Assembly: GCA_910580225.1 (NCBI GenBank) | Contig: CAJTXE010000002.1 | Location: forward strand, 115,386 to 179,385 | DNA: 64,000 nucleotides | Reading direction: 5' to 3' | Origin: an uncultured Acetatifactor sp. | Lineage (GTDB): Bacteria > Bacillota > Clostridia > Lachnospirales > Lachnospiraceae | Shown here: positions 44,166-53,695 of the stretch, in pieces | How positions within the stretch are numbered: position 1 is the stretch's first letter | How the letters are laid out: each line of letters begins with the position of its first letter | Made by a program: the position numbers and the translations under genes | Notes under the pieces: generated by a model | What the model was told of the DNA's origin: nothing | What the model saw: only the letters and a program-made list of their open reading frames with translations | Databases searched by the model: none

Positions 44166-46139
44166 CTATTCCTCGGACAATGTAAATTGTTCCACCAGCT
44201 GTTTCAGGCCGGCGGCTTCGGCGGAAAGCTGTTCGCTTGCGGATGCCCCCTCCTGAGCTGTGGAGCTGTTGTTTTGTACTACTATGGATATCTGGTTGAT
44301 GCCTTCGGATACCTGCCAGACAGCCTCGGCCTGTTCATTGGATACCGTTGCAATATTGTCAATGGAATTCACAACAGACTGAATGCTGTTAACCACCTCC
44401 AACAGAATATCAGCAGTCTCCTTGGCAATGCCGGAACCTTCGTGCACTGCCAGGGAAGAGCGCTCAATAAGGGCGGAAGTGTTCTTGGCGGCCTGGGCGG
44501 ATTTTCCAGCCAGACTGCGGACTTCTTCGGCCACAACGGCAAAGCCTTTGCCTGCCTCCCCGGCTCTGGCAGCTTCCACCGCGGCGTTTAGTGCCAGGAT
44601 ATTGGTCTGGAAGGCGATATCTTCTATGGTTTTCAGTATCTTTTCGATTTCGTTGGAACAGGTCTGGATATTATTCATGGCATCCATCAACTTCTGCATC
44701 TGCTGATTGCACTGGGATACTTCTTCACCTGCCAGGTGGGTTTGGGAACGAACTTCTACTGCGCCGGCGGCGGTATGTTTTGCCTGGGAAGAAATCTCGG
44801 TGACCTGGGATGCCAGTTCTTCCACTGCACTGGCCTGTTCCACAGTACCCTGACTGAGCGTCTGGGCACTGGAGGAGAGCTGACTGCTGGCTGAGGCAAC
44901 CTGATTCGAGGAAGCGTTTACCTGGCGTATAATATGGTTTAACTCTATTTTCATATGGCGCATGGAGAGCAGAATATTCCGGAAACTGCCCACATACACT
45001 TCTTCCCGGCTGGTGTGGACATCCAGATTCTGACTTGCCAGCTGGGTCAGCAGATAGCTGATGTCGTTGATAACAGTGCCCAGACCTTCTACCAGAGAGG
45101 TGGTGGAGCGGGCAAGCATGCCTGTCTCATCTTTGCTGTTGATTTTCGGCATAGGGGTCTCCAGATCGCCTTCAACCAGTAGCTGCATCCGTTTTGCGCA
45201 GGCTTTCATCGGTTTGCTGATACTGCCTGCCAGAAGCAGGGCAACCACAATGGAAATGAGTACACTGCCTGCCATTACCAGGATATTGATGGCCATACCT
45301 TTGTATGTAGTGGACAGATAATTCAGCTGGGGGGCAGTAACTGCGATGCTCCATCCATCCGTCCCGTTTACAGGGGCATATGCCATAAACATTTTGCCAT
45401 CCTGGCTGTCATAGCTTCCGAAACCGTTTTCTCCCCGGCGCATGGCGGCGTGAAGAGCAGCCAGGTCTTTGAGGGAAGAATTGCTGCCTGCCTCGGCTTC
45501 AATATTCTGGACTGTGATGGTATCCAGGGTAATATCGGCGATGGTGTCGCCGGCTTTGTTGATCATGTATGCCCTGCTGTTTTCTCCGATCTGGATGGAG
45601 GATACAATGTTGTTCAGAAAGGTCTCGGGAGGAACAAAATAGACTACACCTGCTATGGTGCCGCCATGGGCTCCGTCGGCGTAGAGGGGAGCAGCTACCA
45701 TAATAGACAGTTCTCCGGTTATCTTGCTGATCAGCGGTTCCGATACATAGACGTTGCCTGCCATGGCCTGCTGCACATACTCACGGTCGGAATAATCCTT
45801 GCCGTCAAAAATACTGATGCCGTCTGTGCCGATGATGTTGCCCCTCTGGAAATTGTGCATGGAGCATCGTTCGTCGATGATGGATTTCTTCGCTTCCGGC
45901 GTGATGTCCGGATCGGATAACTGGGGAATACAGCCTGTATCCATGGCCACATTCCTGTAAGCAGTCAGTTCCTGCTCCACACGTTCTGCTGCCAGAACTG
46001 CGGTTTCGCTCATCATGTGGTCCACGGTGGTGATGGTGCTTCGGTAATTGGGCACAATGCCGGAAACGCCTGCTGCAACCAGGGCTGCCACTACGGTCAC
46101 GATGAGGCATAAGGTGATTTTGGTTCGAATGCTTTTCAT
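44166..46139 (-). CDS. Methyl-accepting chemotaxis protein with dCache sensor
   Basis: A 657-residue membrane receptor: first membrane helix at about residues 7-29, an outer double-Cache-like domain (about 35-280), a second helix at about 284-306, a HAMP region (KPMKACAKRMQLLVEGDLETPMP), and a cytoplasmic signalling domain with the conserved hairpin tip NILALNAAVEAARAGEAGKGFAVVAEEVRSLA. It senses an external ligand and signals to CheA. No other chemotaxis genes lie in the window. It is a single-gene transcript with a consensus promoter. Confidence 0.95.
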   Translation of the reverse strand: MKSIRTKITLCLIVTVVAALVAAGVSGIVPNYRSTITTVDHMMSETAVLAAERVEQELTAYRNVAMDTGCIPQLSDPDITPEAKKSIIDERCSMHNFQRGNIIGTDGISIFDGKDYSDREYVQQAMAGNVYVSEPLISKITGELSIMVAAPLYADGAHGGTIAGVVYFVPPETFLNNIVSSIQIGENSRAYMINKAGDTIADITLDTITVQNIEAEAGSNSSLKDLAALHAAMRRGENGFGSYDSQDGKMFMAYAPVNGTDGWSIAVTAPQLNYLSTTYKGMAINILVMAGSVLISIVVALLLAGSISKPMKACAKRMQLLVEGDLETPMPKINSKDETGMLARSTTSLVEGLGTVINDISYLLTQLASQNLDVHTSREEVYVGSFRNILLSMRHMKIELNHIIRQVNASSNQVASASSQLSSSAQTLSQGTVEQASAVEELASQVTEISSQAKHTAAGAVEVRSQTHLAGEEVSQCNQQMQKLMDAMNNIQTCSNEIEKILKTIEDIAFQTNILALNAAVEAARAGEAGKGFAVVAEEVRSLAGKSAQAAKNTSALIERSSLAVHEGSGIAKETADILLEVVNSIQSVVNSIDNIATVSNEQAEAVWQVSEGINQISIVVQNNSSTAQEGASASEQLSAEAAGLKQLVEQFTLSEE

Positions 46140-46198
46140 GTTGTCTTACCCTCACTTGTATCAGTAGTTTTTGGTTTTTGAATAAACCATATATTGAT

Positions 46199-46228
46199 AT
46201 TATACGAGTGAGGACTTCGGTTTGTCAA
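46199..46228 (-). promoter_or_regulatory. Promoter of the chemoreceptor gene
   Basis: On the minus strand TTGACA (46223-46228) and TATAAT (46199-46204) have a spacing of 18 bases. Initiation near 46192 gives a leader of about 50 bases. Confidence 0.75.
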
Positions 46229-46320
46229 CCCTTAGGAAATGCGGAAAACGTATGGAATGTGATATCTTTATAAAGATGGTTTCCAGGAAAGAGAAGTAGT
46301 TTCGGAAAGGAGGTTCTGCC

Positions 46321-47187
46321 ATGCATTTTGTCAATGCCAAGGGAATATTATCTGCGCAAAGCGGCATGAATGTGTACAGGGGATGCACCCATGGCTGCAT
46401 TTACTGCGACAGCAGGAGTGTCTGTTATGGATTTACCCATGATTTTGAGGATGTGGAGGTGAAACAGAATGCACCGGAACTGTTGGAAAAGGCGCTCCGT
46501 TCCAGGCGCAGAAAATGTATGATCGGAACCGGCGCCATGTGTGATCCCTACATGCATTGTGAGGAAACTCTGCAGATTACAAGAAAATGTCTGGAACTGA
46601 TCGAACGCTATGAATTTGGTGCGGCTGTTCAGACCAAATCCGACAGGATTCTCCGGGATCTGGATTTGCTGAAACGCATCAACGAAAAGACCAAGTGTGT
46701 GGTGCAGATGACGCTGACTACCTATGACGAAGATCTGTGCAGGGTTCTGGAGCCGAATGTGTGCACCACCAGGAGACGGGCAGAGGTTATGGACATTCTG
46801 CGCGACAATGGAATTCCTGTCATTGTATGGTTGTCGCCTGTTCTGCCGTTTCTGAATGATACGAGAGAAAACATCCAGGGTATTCTGGAATACTGTGTTC
46901 GGGCAAAGGTATACGGAATTATTTGTTTCGGCATGGGGATGACTCTGCGGGAAGGGAACAGAGAGTATTTCTATGGGGCTCTTGACAGATATTTTCCGGG
47001 GCTATGGCAGAAGTATCATAGAAAGTATGGCTATTCCTATGAATTAAGAAGCGATCGACAGGAAGAGCTTATGGAACTTTTCCGGGGTATCTGTGAAAAA
47101 CACGGGATTGTCCATGATGTGAAAGCCTGTTTTGAGTATTTGCATGAATTTCCGGAAAAATATGAGCAGCTGCAGTTTTTTGTGTAA
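46321..47187 (+). CDS. Radical SAM protein of the spore photoproduct lyase-like family
   Basis: A 288-residue radical SAM protein. The Fe-S motif RGCTHGCIYCDSR has a CX3CX2C arrangement typical of the SplB-like group. Further landmarks are GTGAMCDPYMHCEE, VQTKSDRILRDLDLL and WLSPVLPFLNDT. It is shorter than true spore photoproduct lyase and lacks an N-terminal domain, so it is more likely one of the widespread SplB-like proteins of unknown substrate. ATG 46321 has GGAAAGGAGG directly before it. Confidence 0.8.
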   Translation: MHFVNAKGILSAQSGMNVYRGCTHGCIYCDSRSVCYGFTHDFEDVEVKQNAPELLEKALRSRRRKCMIGTGAMCDPYMHCEETLQITRKCLELIERYEFGAAVQTKSDRILRDLDLLKRINEKTKCVVQMTLTTYDEDLCRVLEPNVCTTRRRAEVMDILRDNGIPVIVWLSPVLPFLNDTRENIQGILEYCVRAKVYGIICFGMGMTLREGNREYFYGALDRYFPGLWQKYHRKYGYSYELRSDRQEELMELFRGICEKHGIVHDVKACFEYLHEFPEKYEQLQFFV

Positions 47188-47216
47188 AAATTTTCCATTT
47201 TTTAATGCTATTTTAA

Positions 47217-47276
47217 TTGTAATGCCGGAAAGGCTTTTTTATAATAGAAGAACGTGCTCCGCCGGAAGAATCCGGC
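47217..47276 (+). promoter_or_regulatory. Promoter and leader hairpin of the second ABC exporter
   Basis: TTGTAA (47217-47222) and TATAAT (47240-47245) are 17 bases apart; the spacer contains a short GCC/GGC hairpin before a T-run, which could terminate the upstream radical SAM gene. After the start point GCCGG (47261-47265) pairs with CCGGC (47272-47276), a five-pair leader hairpin. Confidence 0.6.
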
Positions 47277-47353
47277 ATATCGGTGCGGAAACGGAAATGA
47301 ATTGTCAAACAACCTCTAAGGGGGGCAGTCTCTGGAAAGGAGAAGAAATTGAT

Positions 47354-49483
47354 ATGCTGAAGATTTTGAAATATCTGGCGGAATCCAAATGGTCGGTGCT
47401 GGCCATTGTGGTGCTTCTGGTATTGCAGGCATACTGTGATCTGGCGCTGCCTCAGTACACGGCGGATATTGTGGATGTGGGCATCGGACAGAAGGGAATT
47501 GAAAGTGCAGTGCCGGAGCGGATGAGGGAGTCCACCTATGAGGCATTGAGGAAACTGATGACTCGGGAAGAGCAGGAGCAGCTGGCATCCTCCTATAAAC
47601 AGGGGGAGGACGGAAGCTATATTTTCTGCGGGGAGACGGAAGCAAAAGCGTCTCTGGAAGAAAGTATGGGCATATCCATTATGATTGTTTCCATGCTGGA
47701 ATCCGGTACCGTTTCTGTCGATATCAGCGGAGAATTTACAGACCGTCAGGTACTTATGCTGCGTCAGCAGGTACTGGAAGGTTTGGGGGATACAGGGGAA
47801 ACTCTCATTGCCCAGAGGGCCCTGCTGTTCGTTCAGGAAGAATACGCAAAAGTGGGTGTGGATCTGGGCAGGATACAGCGCAGTTACCTGTACCGTACCG
47901 GGGGAAGGATGCTTGCCTTTTCTGTGGTCATGATGATCACGGCAATCCTGGTGGGACTTCTGGCGTCCCGGATCGGCGCGAAGCTGGGTCTGAATCTGCG
48001 GGAACGGGTTTTCACAAAAGTGGTGTCCTTTTCTCATGCAGAGATGGAACAGTTTTCCACGGCGTCTCTGATTACCAGGAGTACCAATGACATTCAGCAG
48101 GTACAGATGGTGGTGGTAATGCTGCTGCGGATGGTGGTATATGCGCCTATCATCGGCATCGGCGGCGTGGTGAAAGTACTGGGAACCAGAACCGGCATGG
48201 GATGGATCATTGTGGTGGCGGTAGCCATGATCATGGCATTGGTGGCTGTGCTGATGGTGGTGGCAATGCCCAAATTTAAGAAGATGCAGACACTGGTGGA
48301 CCGGCTGAATCTGGTTTCCCGGGAAATTCTTACAGGTGTTTCCGTCATCCGTGCCTTCAGCCGGGAAAAATTTGAAGAGGAGCGGTTTGACGCAGCTAAC
48401 CGTGATCTGATGCAGACGCAGTTGTTTACCAATCGGGTGATGAATGTGATGATGCCGGTGATGATGCTGATTATGAACGGTATCAGCATTATGATTGTAT
48501 GGTTCGGCGCAAAAGGGATAGATGCGGGAAATCTGATGGTAGGGGATATGCTTGCCTTTATCACCTATACCATGCAGATTGTCATGTCCTTTCTGATGCT
48601 GACCATGATATCCGTGATGCTGCCCAGGGCCGGAGTGGCCGCGGAGCGTATCCAGGAGGTTATTGGTACAGAGGCAGGTGTGAGGGATAAGGAGACCGTG
48701 CAGGATGGGAAAATAAAAGATGTCAGGGGTGTGGTGGCTTTCGAGAATGTGTCTTTCCGATATCCGGGGGCGGACGAGGATGCACTGGAAAATCTGGATT
48801 TTACAGCCAGACCCGGAGAAACCACTGCCATTATCGGCAGTACCGGCTGCGGTAAATCCACACTGCTGAATCTGATTCCCCGTTTCTATGATGTGACGGC
48901 AGGCCGGATTACCATAGACGGTGTAGATATTCGGGATCTTTCCCAACATAAGCTTCGAAGCATCCTGGGATATGTGCCCCAGAAGGCGGTGCTGTTTTCC
49001 GGAGATATTGCATCCAACCTGAAATTCGGCGGGTCGGATATCAGCGACAGCCGTATGGAAGAGGCCGCCGCAATCGCCCAGGCCACAGAATTTATCGAAA
49101 GCAAGCCGGAAGGTTTCCGCAGCGAGATATCCCAAGGAGGCACCAATGTGTCCGGCGGGCAGAAACAGCGGTTGTCCATTGCCAGAGCCATCGCAAAAGC
49201 GCCTAAAATATTTCTGTTTGACGACAGTTTCTCTGCACTTGACTACAAGACGGACTTGACCTTGAGGCGGGCTCTGCGGGAGAAAACAGGAGACGCCACG
49301 GTGATTATTGTGGCACAGCGCATCAGTACGATTCTTCATGCGGACCAGATTATTGTTCTGGACGAGGGCAGAATTGCCGGCATGGGTACCCACAGCCGGC
49401 TGCTGCGGGATTGTGAAGCTTATCGTGAAATCGCCAGATCACAGCTTTCAAAAGAGGAACTGGAGGGAGGTGCGGCAGTATGA
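47354..49483 (+). CDS. Heterodimeric ABC exporter subunit with degenerate catalytic residue
   Basis: A 709-residue full half-transporter with a large insertion between the first two membrane helices, giving a roughly 110-residue outer or linker part (about residues 40-165). ATPase motifs: Walker A GSTGCGKSTLL, signature VSGGQKQRL, and Walker B IFLFDDSFSALD, in which aspartate replaces the catalytic glutamate. This is the known pattern of the non-catalytic site in TM287/288-type pairs. ATG 47354 follows AAGGAGA. It is coupled to the next gene by a four-base overlap. The substrate is likely a drug or peptide. Confidence 0.88.
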   Translation: MLKILKYLAESKWSVLAIVVLLVLQAYCDLALPQYTADIVDVGIGQKGIESAVPERMRESTYEALRKLMTREEQEQLASSYKQGEDGSYIFCGETEAKASLEESMGISIMIVSMLESGTVSVDISGEFTDRQVLMLRQQVLEGLGDTGETLIAQRALLFVQEEYAKVGVDLGRIQRSYLYRTGGRMLAFSVVMMITAILVGLLASRIGAKLGLNLRERVFTKVVSFSHAEMEQFSTASLITRSTNDIQQVQMVVVMLLRMVVYAPIIGIGGVVKVLGTRTGMGWIIVVAVAMIMALVAVLMVVAMPKFKKMQTLVDRLNLVSREILTGVSVIRAFSREKFEEERFDAANRDLMQTQLFTNRVMNVMMPVMMLIMNGISIMIVWFGAKGIDAGNLMVGDMLAFITYTMQIVMSFLMLTMISVMLPRAGVAAERIQEVIGTEAGVRDKETVQDGKIKDVRGVVAFENVSFRYPGADEDALENLDFTARPGETTAIIGSTGCGKSTLLNLIPRFYDVTAGRITIDGVDIRDLSQHKLRSILGYVPQKAVLFSGDIASNLKFGGSDISDSRMEEAAAIAQATEFIESKPEGFRSEISQGGTNVSGGQKQRLSIARAIAKAPKIFLFDDSFSALDYKTDLTLRRALREKTGDATVIIVAQRISTILHADQIIVLDEGRIAGMGTHSRLLRDCEAYREIARSQLSKEELEGGAAV

Positions 49484-51438
49484 GGGAGAAAATCAGGGAA
49501 TCTACAGGTCGGACAGACGGAAATGTTGTGCAGAACGGGAAGCCGGCCCCGGACGGGAACGCTATGCAGAATGGAGAAAACAGTCAGCGTGGGAAAAGTA
49601 TCCCCAGGCCCCATGGTCCCCATGGCCACGGAGGCATGATGCCGGGAGAGAAGGCAAAGGATTTCAAGGGAACATTTGCAAAGCTTATAAGATACATGGG
49701 TAACTATAAGCTTGCACTGATTGCCGTCATGATTTTTGCGGCAGGCAGCACGGTTTTCACCATTATCGGGCCCAAGGTACTGGCAAAAGCCACCACAGAA
49801 CTATTCAACGGCATGATGGCCAAGTTTGCAGGGACAGGGGGAATCGATTTTGGACGGATCGGACAGATTTTGATTCTGCTGCTTGGACTTTATGGGATAA
49901 GTGCGCTGCTTTCTTTTATACAGGGGCTGGTGATGACGGAGGTTTCCCAGAAGCTCTGTTACAGATTTCGAAGAGAAATTTCGGAGAAGATTCATCGGAT
50001 GCCCATGGCCTATTTTGAATCCAGGACAGTTGGAGAGATTCTGTCCCGGATTACCAACGACGTGGATACACTTGGGCAGAGCCTTGGGCAGAGCATTACC
50101 ACACTGATAACCTCTGTGGCTACCATTGCGGGTATCTTGGTCATGATGTTGTCCATCAGTCCATTGATGACGCTGATCGCGCTGGTGATTCTGCCTGTGT
50201 CCGGAGGACTTATCGGCGTGGTGATCAAACATTCCCAGAAATACTTCGTTGCACAGCAGACATACCTGGGTAAGATAAACGGGCAGATCGAGGAGGTTTA
50301 CAGCGGTCAGAACATTGTCAAGGCTTTTAACCGGGAGGAAGCCGTCCTGAGTGAGTTTGGCGGGACGAACCGGATTCTGTACCAGAGCGCCTGGAAATCC
50401 CAGTTTATCTCCGGCATGATGCAGCCCATCATGATGTTTGTAGGGAACCTGGGCTATGTGGCAGTGGCTGTCAGCGGCAGCATGCTTGCCATAAAGGGGA
50501 TCATAGAAGTAGGGGAAATTCAGGCGTTTATCCAATATGTGAAAAATTTCACACAGCCCATTTCCCAGGTGGCTCAGGTTTCAAATCTGTTTCAGTCCAC
50601 GGCTGCAGCAGCGGAGCGGGTTTTTGAATTTCTGGAAGAAACGGAGGAAAATGTGACTGCTGATGTTACAACAAAAGCCTGTTCTGCGGAGAAGAGGCAG
50701 GGGGCGGTCTCCTTCGAACATGTTAAATTCGGTTATCAGCCGGATAAGGTCATCATCCACGATTTCAGCTGCAGGGTAAAACCAGGGCAGACGGTGGCTG
50801 TTGTAGGGCCCACCGGCGCAGGAAAAACCACCATGGTAAAGCTGCTTATGCGTTTCTATGATGTAAACAGCGGTTCTATAAAGGTGGACGGCAGTGATGT
50901 GAGGAATTTCAACCGCAGTGAGCTCAGAGAGAATTTCGGTATGGTACTGCAGGACACCTGGCTTTTTCATGGGACCATTATGGAGAACATCCGTTACGGA
51001 AAACTGGATGCCACGGATGAGGAAGTAATGGCTGCGGCACGGGCAGCCCATGTTCATCGGTTTATCCAGACTCTTCCGGGAGGCTATCAGATGGAACTGG
51101 GGGAGGATGCCTCCAATGTATCCCAGGGCCAGAAGCAGCTGCTCACCATTGCCCGGGCCATCCTGGCAGATAATCCTATCCTGATTCTGGATGAGGCTAC
51201 CAGTTCTGTGGATACCAGGACGGAGATCCGGATCCAGAAGGCCATGAACAACTTAATGAGGGGGCGTACCAGTTTCGTCATCGCCCACAGACTTTCCACT
51301 ATCCGGGATGCGGATGTGATTTTAGTCATGAGAGACGGAGACATTGTGGAGCAGGGCAGTCACGACGAACTGATGGAAAAGGGCGGATTTTATGCCGAAC
51401 TGTATAATGCGCAGTTTGAAGGGCAAAGTGCAGTCTGA
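49480..51438 (+). CDS. Heterodimeric ABC exporter subunit, catalytic partner
   Basis: A 652-residue partner. The N-terminal about 60 residues are hydrophilic with a short His/Gly/Pro cluster (PHGPHGHGG). A six-helix membrane domain follows, then the ATPase domain with Walker A GPTGAGKTTM, a variant signature VSQGQKQLL, and Walker B ILILDEATSSVD with the catalytic glutamate. With the upstream subunit's canonical VSGGQ signature it forms the one active site; the two variant motifs together form the inactive site. The start overlaps the previous stop by four bases (ATGA). Confidence 0.9.
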   Translation: MREKIRESTGRTDGNVVQNGKPAPDGNAMQNGENSQRGKSIPRPHGPHGHGGMMPGEKAKDFKGTFAKLIRYMGNYKLALIAVMIFAAGSTVFTIIGPKVLAKATTELFNGMMAKFAGTGGIDFGRIGQILILLLGLYGISALLSFIQGLVMTEVSQKLCYRFRREISEKIHRMPMAYFESRTVGEILSRITNDVDTLGQSLGQSITTLITSVATIAGILVMMLSISPLMTLIALVILPVSGGLIGVVIKHSQKYFVAQQTYLGKINGQIEEVYSGQNIVKAFNREEAVLSEFGGTNRILYQSAWKSQFISGMMQPIMMFVGNLGYVAVAVSGSMLAIKGIIEVGEIQAFIQYVKNFTQPISQVAQVSNLFQSTAAAAERVFEFLEETEENVTADVTTKACSAEKRQGAVSFEHVKFGYQPDKVIIHDFSCRVKPGQTVAVVGPTGAGKTTMVKLLMRFYDVNSGSIKVDGSDVRNFNRSELRENFGMVLQDTWLFHGTIMENIRYGKLDATDEEVMAAARAAHVHRFIQTLPGGYQMELGEDASNVSQGQKQLLTIARAILADNPILILDEATSSVDTRTEIRIQKAMNNLMRGRTSFVIAHRLSTIRDADVILVMRDGDIVEQGSHDELMEKGGFYAELYNAQFEGQSAV

Positions 51439-51462
51439 ATATTCCGGTATAGGCAGGGTTTT

Positions 51463-51486
51463 CGAAAGGCGGTATTTTTCCTTTCG
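51463..51486 (+). terminator. Weak hairpin after the second ABC exporter
   Basis: CGAAAGG (51463-51469) pairs with CCTTTCG (51480-51486), ten-base loop. No adjacent T-run, although a T-rich stretch lies 8-15 bases further. Confidence 0.35.
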
Positions 51487-51519
51487 GGGCGCTGCTTTTT
51501 ACTGTGTTTTGGCACGCAG

Positions 51520-51546
51520 CATGGAGAAAACAACATGGAGAAAACA
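51520..51546 (+). repeat. 13-bp tandem direct repeat upstream of the OLD-like gene
   Basis: CATGGAGAAAACA occurs at 51520-51532 and 51534-51546, one base apart. It lies in the 178-base spacer before the OLD-like gene, upstream of a TGTTACAAT extended -10 box near 51585. No role is evident. Confidence 0.75.
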
Positions 51547-51616
51547 GGTGAAAAATGCTTTCTATTCTGAGAAAGTATGTTACAATGGAAGAAAAAGATT
51601 CTGACAGGAGTTTTCC

Positions 51617-53557
51617 ATGAAAATTTCAGACATACAGATACAAAATTTTAAATCCATCCATAACATGCACATTCCGGATATTGAGAATGCACTGATTCTG
51701 GTGGGACAGAACAATACAGGTAAAACCACGGTACTGGATGCAGTCCGTGCGGTGGGCGGCGAGTATCAGATCGGTCCGGAGGACTTTGGGGAGACAGGCA
51801 CCAAGATTCGGATTCGAGTATCTCTGTCTCTAACGGAAGAGGACCTGGAACAGCTTCGGAGCAGGGGAGTGGTCAGCCAGTATCGGAAAAAGGAGACCTG
51901 GATGCAGGATTTCTGTCAGAAACTACCCTCTTATTCCGATGGCGTGCTCACTTTTACCATGACAGCCAATCGGGACGGACGGATTCGATATCAGGATGGT
52001 GTCAACAAGAACAATCCTCATATCAGAGAAGTATTTCCCAGAATATACCATGTGGATACGGAGCGGCGTCTGGAACAGCTTCAGAGCGATATGCTGCTGT
52101 TGCAGGAGGATGAAATTCTGAAGCGGATGCGGTCAGGCTGCTGCATGTTCAACCAGGCCAGGGACTGTAACCACTGTTTCCACTGTATGGGGCTGATTGA
52201 GCAGAAGAGTCCGGCTCAACTGGATGCGCTGGAAACCTCCAAACTGTTGGATTACAAGCTGTATCAGCTGAATCTGGATACATTTGCCCGTATGGTCAAC
52301 CACTGTTTTCACAAAAACGGAGGCCGGGAGAGCATTCTGTATTCCATGAATCGGGATGTGGAAAAGATTCTGGAAGTCACCACGGAAATACGTCATCCGG
52401 CCCAGAATGTACCCCGTCCGATATCCCATATGGGAAAGGGAATGCGTTCGATCTATCTGTTTTCCCTTTTGGAAGCCTATACTCAGATCGAAGAGACGCT
52501 TCCCAGTATTATTATGATTGAAGACCCGGAGATTTTTCTGCACCCCAGTCTGCAGAAAGTGTGTGGTACCATTCTCTATCGCCTGGCGGCCAAGAACCAG
52601 GTAATTTTCACCACCCATTCCCCCAATCTGCTGCCGAATTTCAGTAGCCGGCAGATACGGCAGGTAATTCACAGGGAGGACGGCTCCAGTGATATCCGGG
52701 AAAATACGGACATCAGTGCCATTCTGGATGATCTGGGCTACACGGCAGGAGACCTGATGAACGTTAATTTTGTGTTCATTGTAGAGGGAAAGCAGGATAA
52801 ATCCCGCCTGCCCCTGCTGCTTGAGAAATATTATGCGGAAACCGTGGACAGTCAGGGAAAGCTGTCCAGAATTGCCATTATTACCACCAACAGCTGCACC
52901 AACATCAAGACTTATGCCAATTTGAAGTATATGAATCAGATTTATCTGCAGGATCAATTTCTTATGGTCCGGGACAGCGACGGCAAGGACAGGGAGTTTC
53001 TGGCAGGACAGCTCTGCCGCTATTATGAGGAACGCAATCTGGAAGACATGGATAAGCTGCCAAAAGTCCGGCCGGAGAATGTGCTGATCCTGAAATACTA
53101 TTCGTTCGAAAATTATTTTCTGAATCCCAGAGTGATGACACAGCTTGGCGTTGTGGAGTCAGAGGAAAGCTTTTATGAGATTTTTCTGGAAAAGTGGCGG
53201 GAGTATCTTCACCGTCTGACAAGCGGCCGTCACCTGACAGAGATTCTGGGCCGGGAACTGGAGACTGCGGAGGATGTGAAGCTTCACATGGAAGACATCC
53301 GTGTCTATCTTCGAGGGCACAATCTGTTTGATCTTTTCTATGGAAAATTCAGAGATCAGGAGACAGAACTGCTGAAGCGGTATATTGATCTGGCGCCCAG
53401 AGAAGATTTTCAGGATATTTTTGCGGCGTTGGAGCGATTTCCCTATTTTGAAAGCAGGAGACGGAAGGAGAATGATGGGATCAGTCTCTTTGGGGATGAG
53501 GCTGGGAGCCTGCGGGGGCAGGGAAGAAATTCCTGCCAGGAGATGCTTGTATTGTAA
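51617..53557 (+). CDS. OLD-like ATPase/TOPRIM nuclease with inserted cysteine cluster
   Basis: A 646-residue protein. ABC-type ATPase domain: Walker A GQNNTGKTT at residues 30-38, signature region GKGMRSIYLFSLLEA, Walker B IIMIEDPEIFLHPSL and TTHSPNLL. The TOPRIM domain follows with FIVEGKQDKSRLP (about 389) and MVRDSDGKDRE (about 452). Between the ATPase halves sits a cysteine group at C175, C176, C184, C187 and C190 (DCNHCFHC), a likely zinc or Fe-S site not typical of OLD nucleases. No helicase partner (as in Gabija) is next to it. It may nick phage or damaged DNA; function inferred. Confidence 0.82.
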   Translation: MKISDIQIQNFKSIHNMHIPDIENALILVGQNNTGKTTVLDAVRAVGGEYQIGPEDFGETGTKIRIRVSLSLTEEDLEQLRSRGVVSQYRKKETWMQDFCQKLPSYSDGVLTFTMTANRDGRIRYQDGVNKNNPHIREVFPRIYHVDTERRLEQLQSDMLLLQEDEILKRMRSGCCMFNQARDCNHCFHCMGLIEQKSPAQLDALETSKLLDYKLYQLNLDTFARMVNHCFHKNGGRESILYSMNRDVEKILEVTTEIRHPAQNVPRPISHMGKGMRSIYLFSLLEAYTQIEETLPSIIMIEDPEIFLHPSLQKVCGTILYRLAAKNQVIFTTHSPNLLPNFSSRQIRQVIHREDGSSDIRENTDISAILDDLGYTAGDLMNVNFVFIVEGKQDKSRLPLLLEKYYAETVDSQGKLSRIAIITTNSCTNIKTYANLKYMNQIYLQDQFLMVRDSDGKDREFLAGQLCRYYEERNLEDMDKLPKVRPENVLILKYYSFENYFLNPRVMTQLGVVESEESFYEIFLEKWREYLHRLTSGRHLTEILGRELETAEDVKLHMEDIRVYLRGHNLFDLFYGKFRDQETELLKRYIDLAPREDFQDIFAALERFPYFESRRRKENDGISLFGDEAGSLRGQGRNSCQEMLVL

Positions 53558-53571
53558 AAATGGAGAAAAGG

Positions 53572-53600
53572 TTGAATTTTCCGCCTTAAATGTGTATACT
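53572..53600 (+). promoter_or_regulatory. Promoter of metY
   Basis: TTGAAT (53572-53577) and TATACT (53595-53600) are 17 bases apart, with TG bases before the -10. The leader of about 90 bases contains no recognisable SAM riboswitch or T-box. Confidence 0.65.
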
Positions 53601-53695
53601 GAAAAATGAATTTGATGCGCCGGGCAGTTTCGGACACATATTTTTTCAGACGATAATGAGACAGAACATCTCGCGAAGGAGGATATCAGGAAGAT

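Noticed and set aside
47213..49393. 726-codon open frame on the minus strand opposite the ABC exporter gene
   Set aside because: The plus-strand frame has complete ABC motifs. The minus-strand protein is His/Gln/Cys-rich with no recognisable domain and no ribosome site, typical of an antisense shadow.
53601..53695. SAM riboswitch before metY
   Set aside because: The leader of about 90 bases is too short and lacks the SAM-I core segments.
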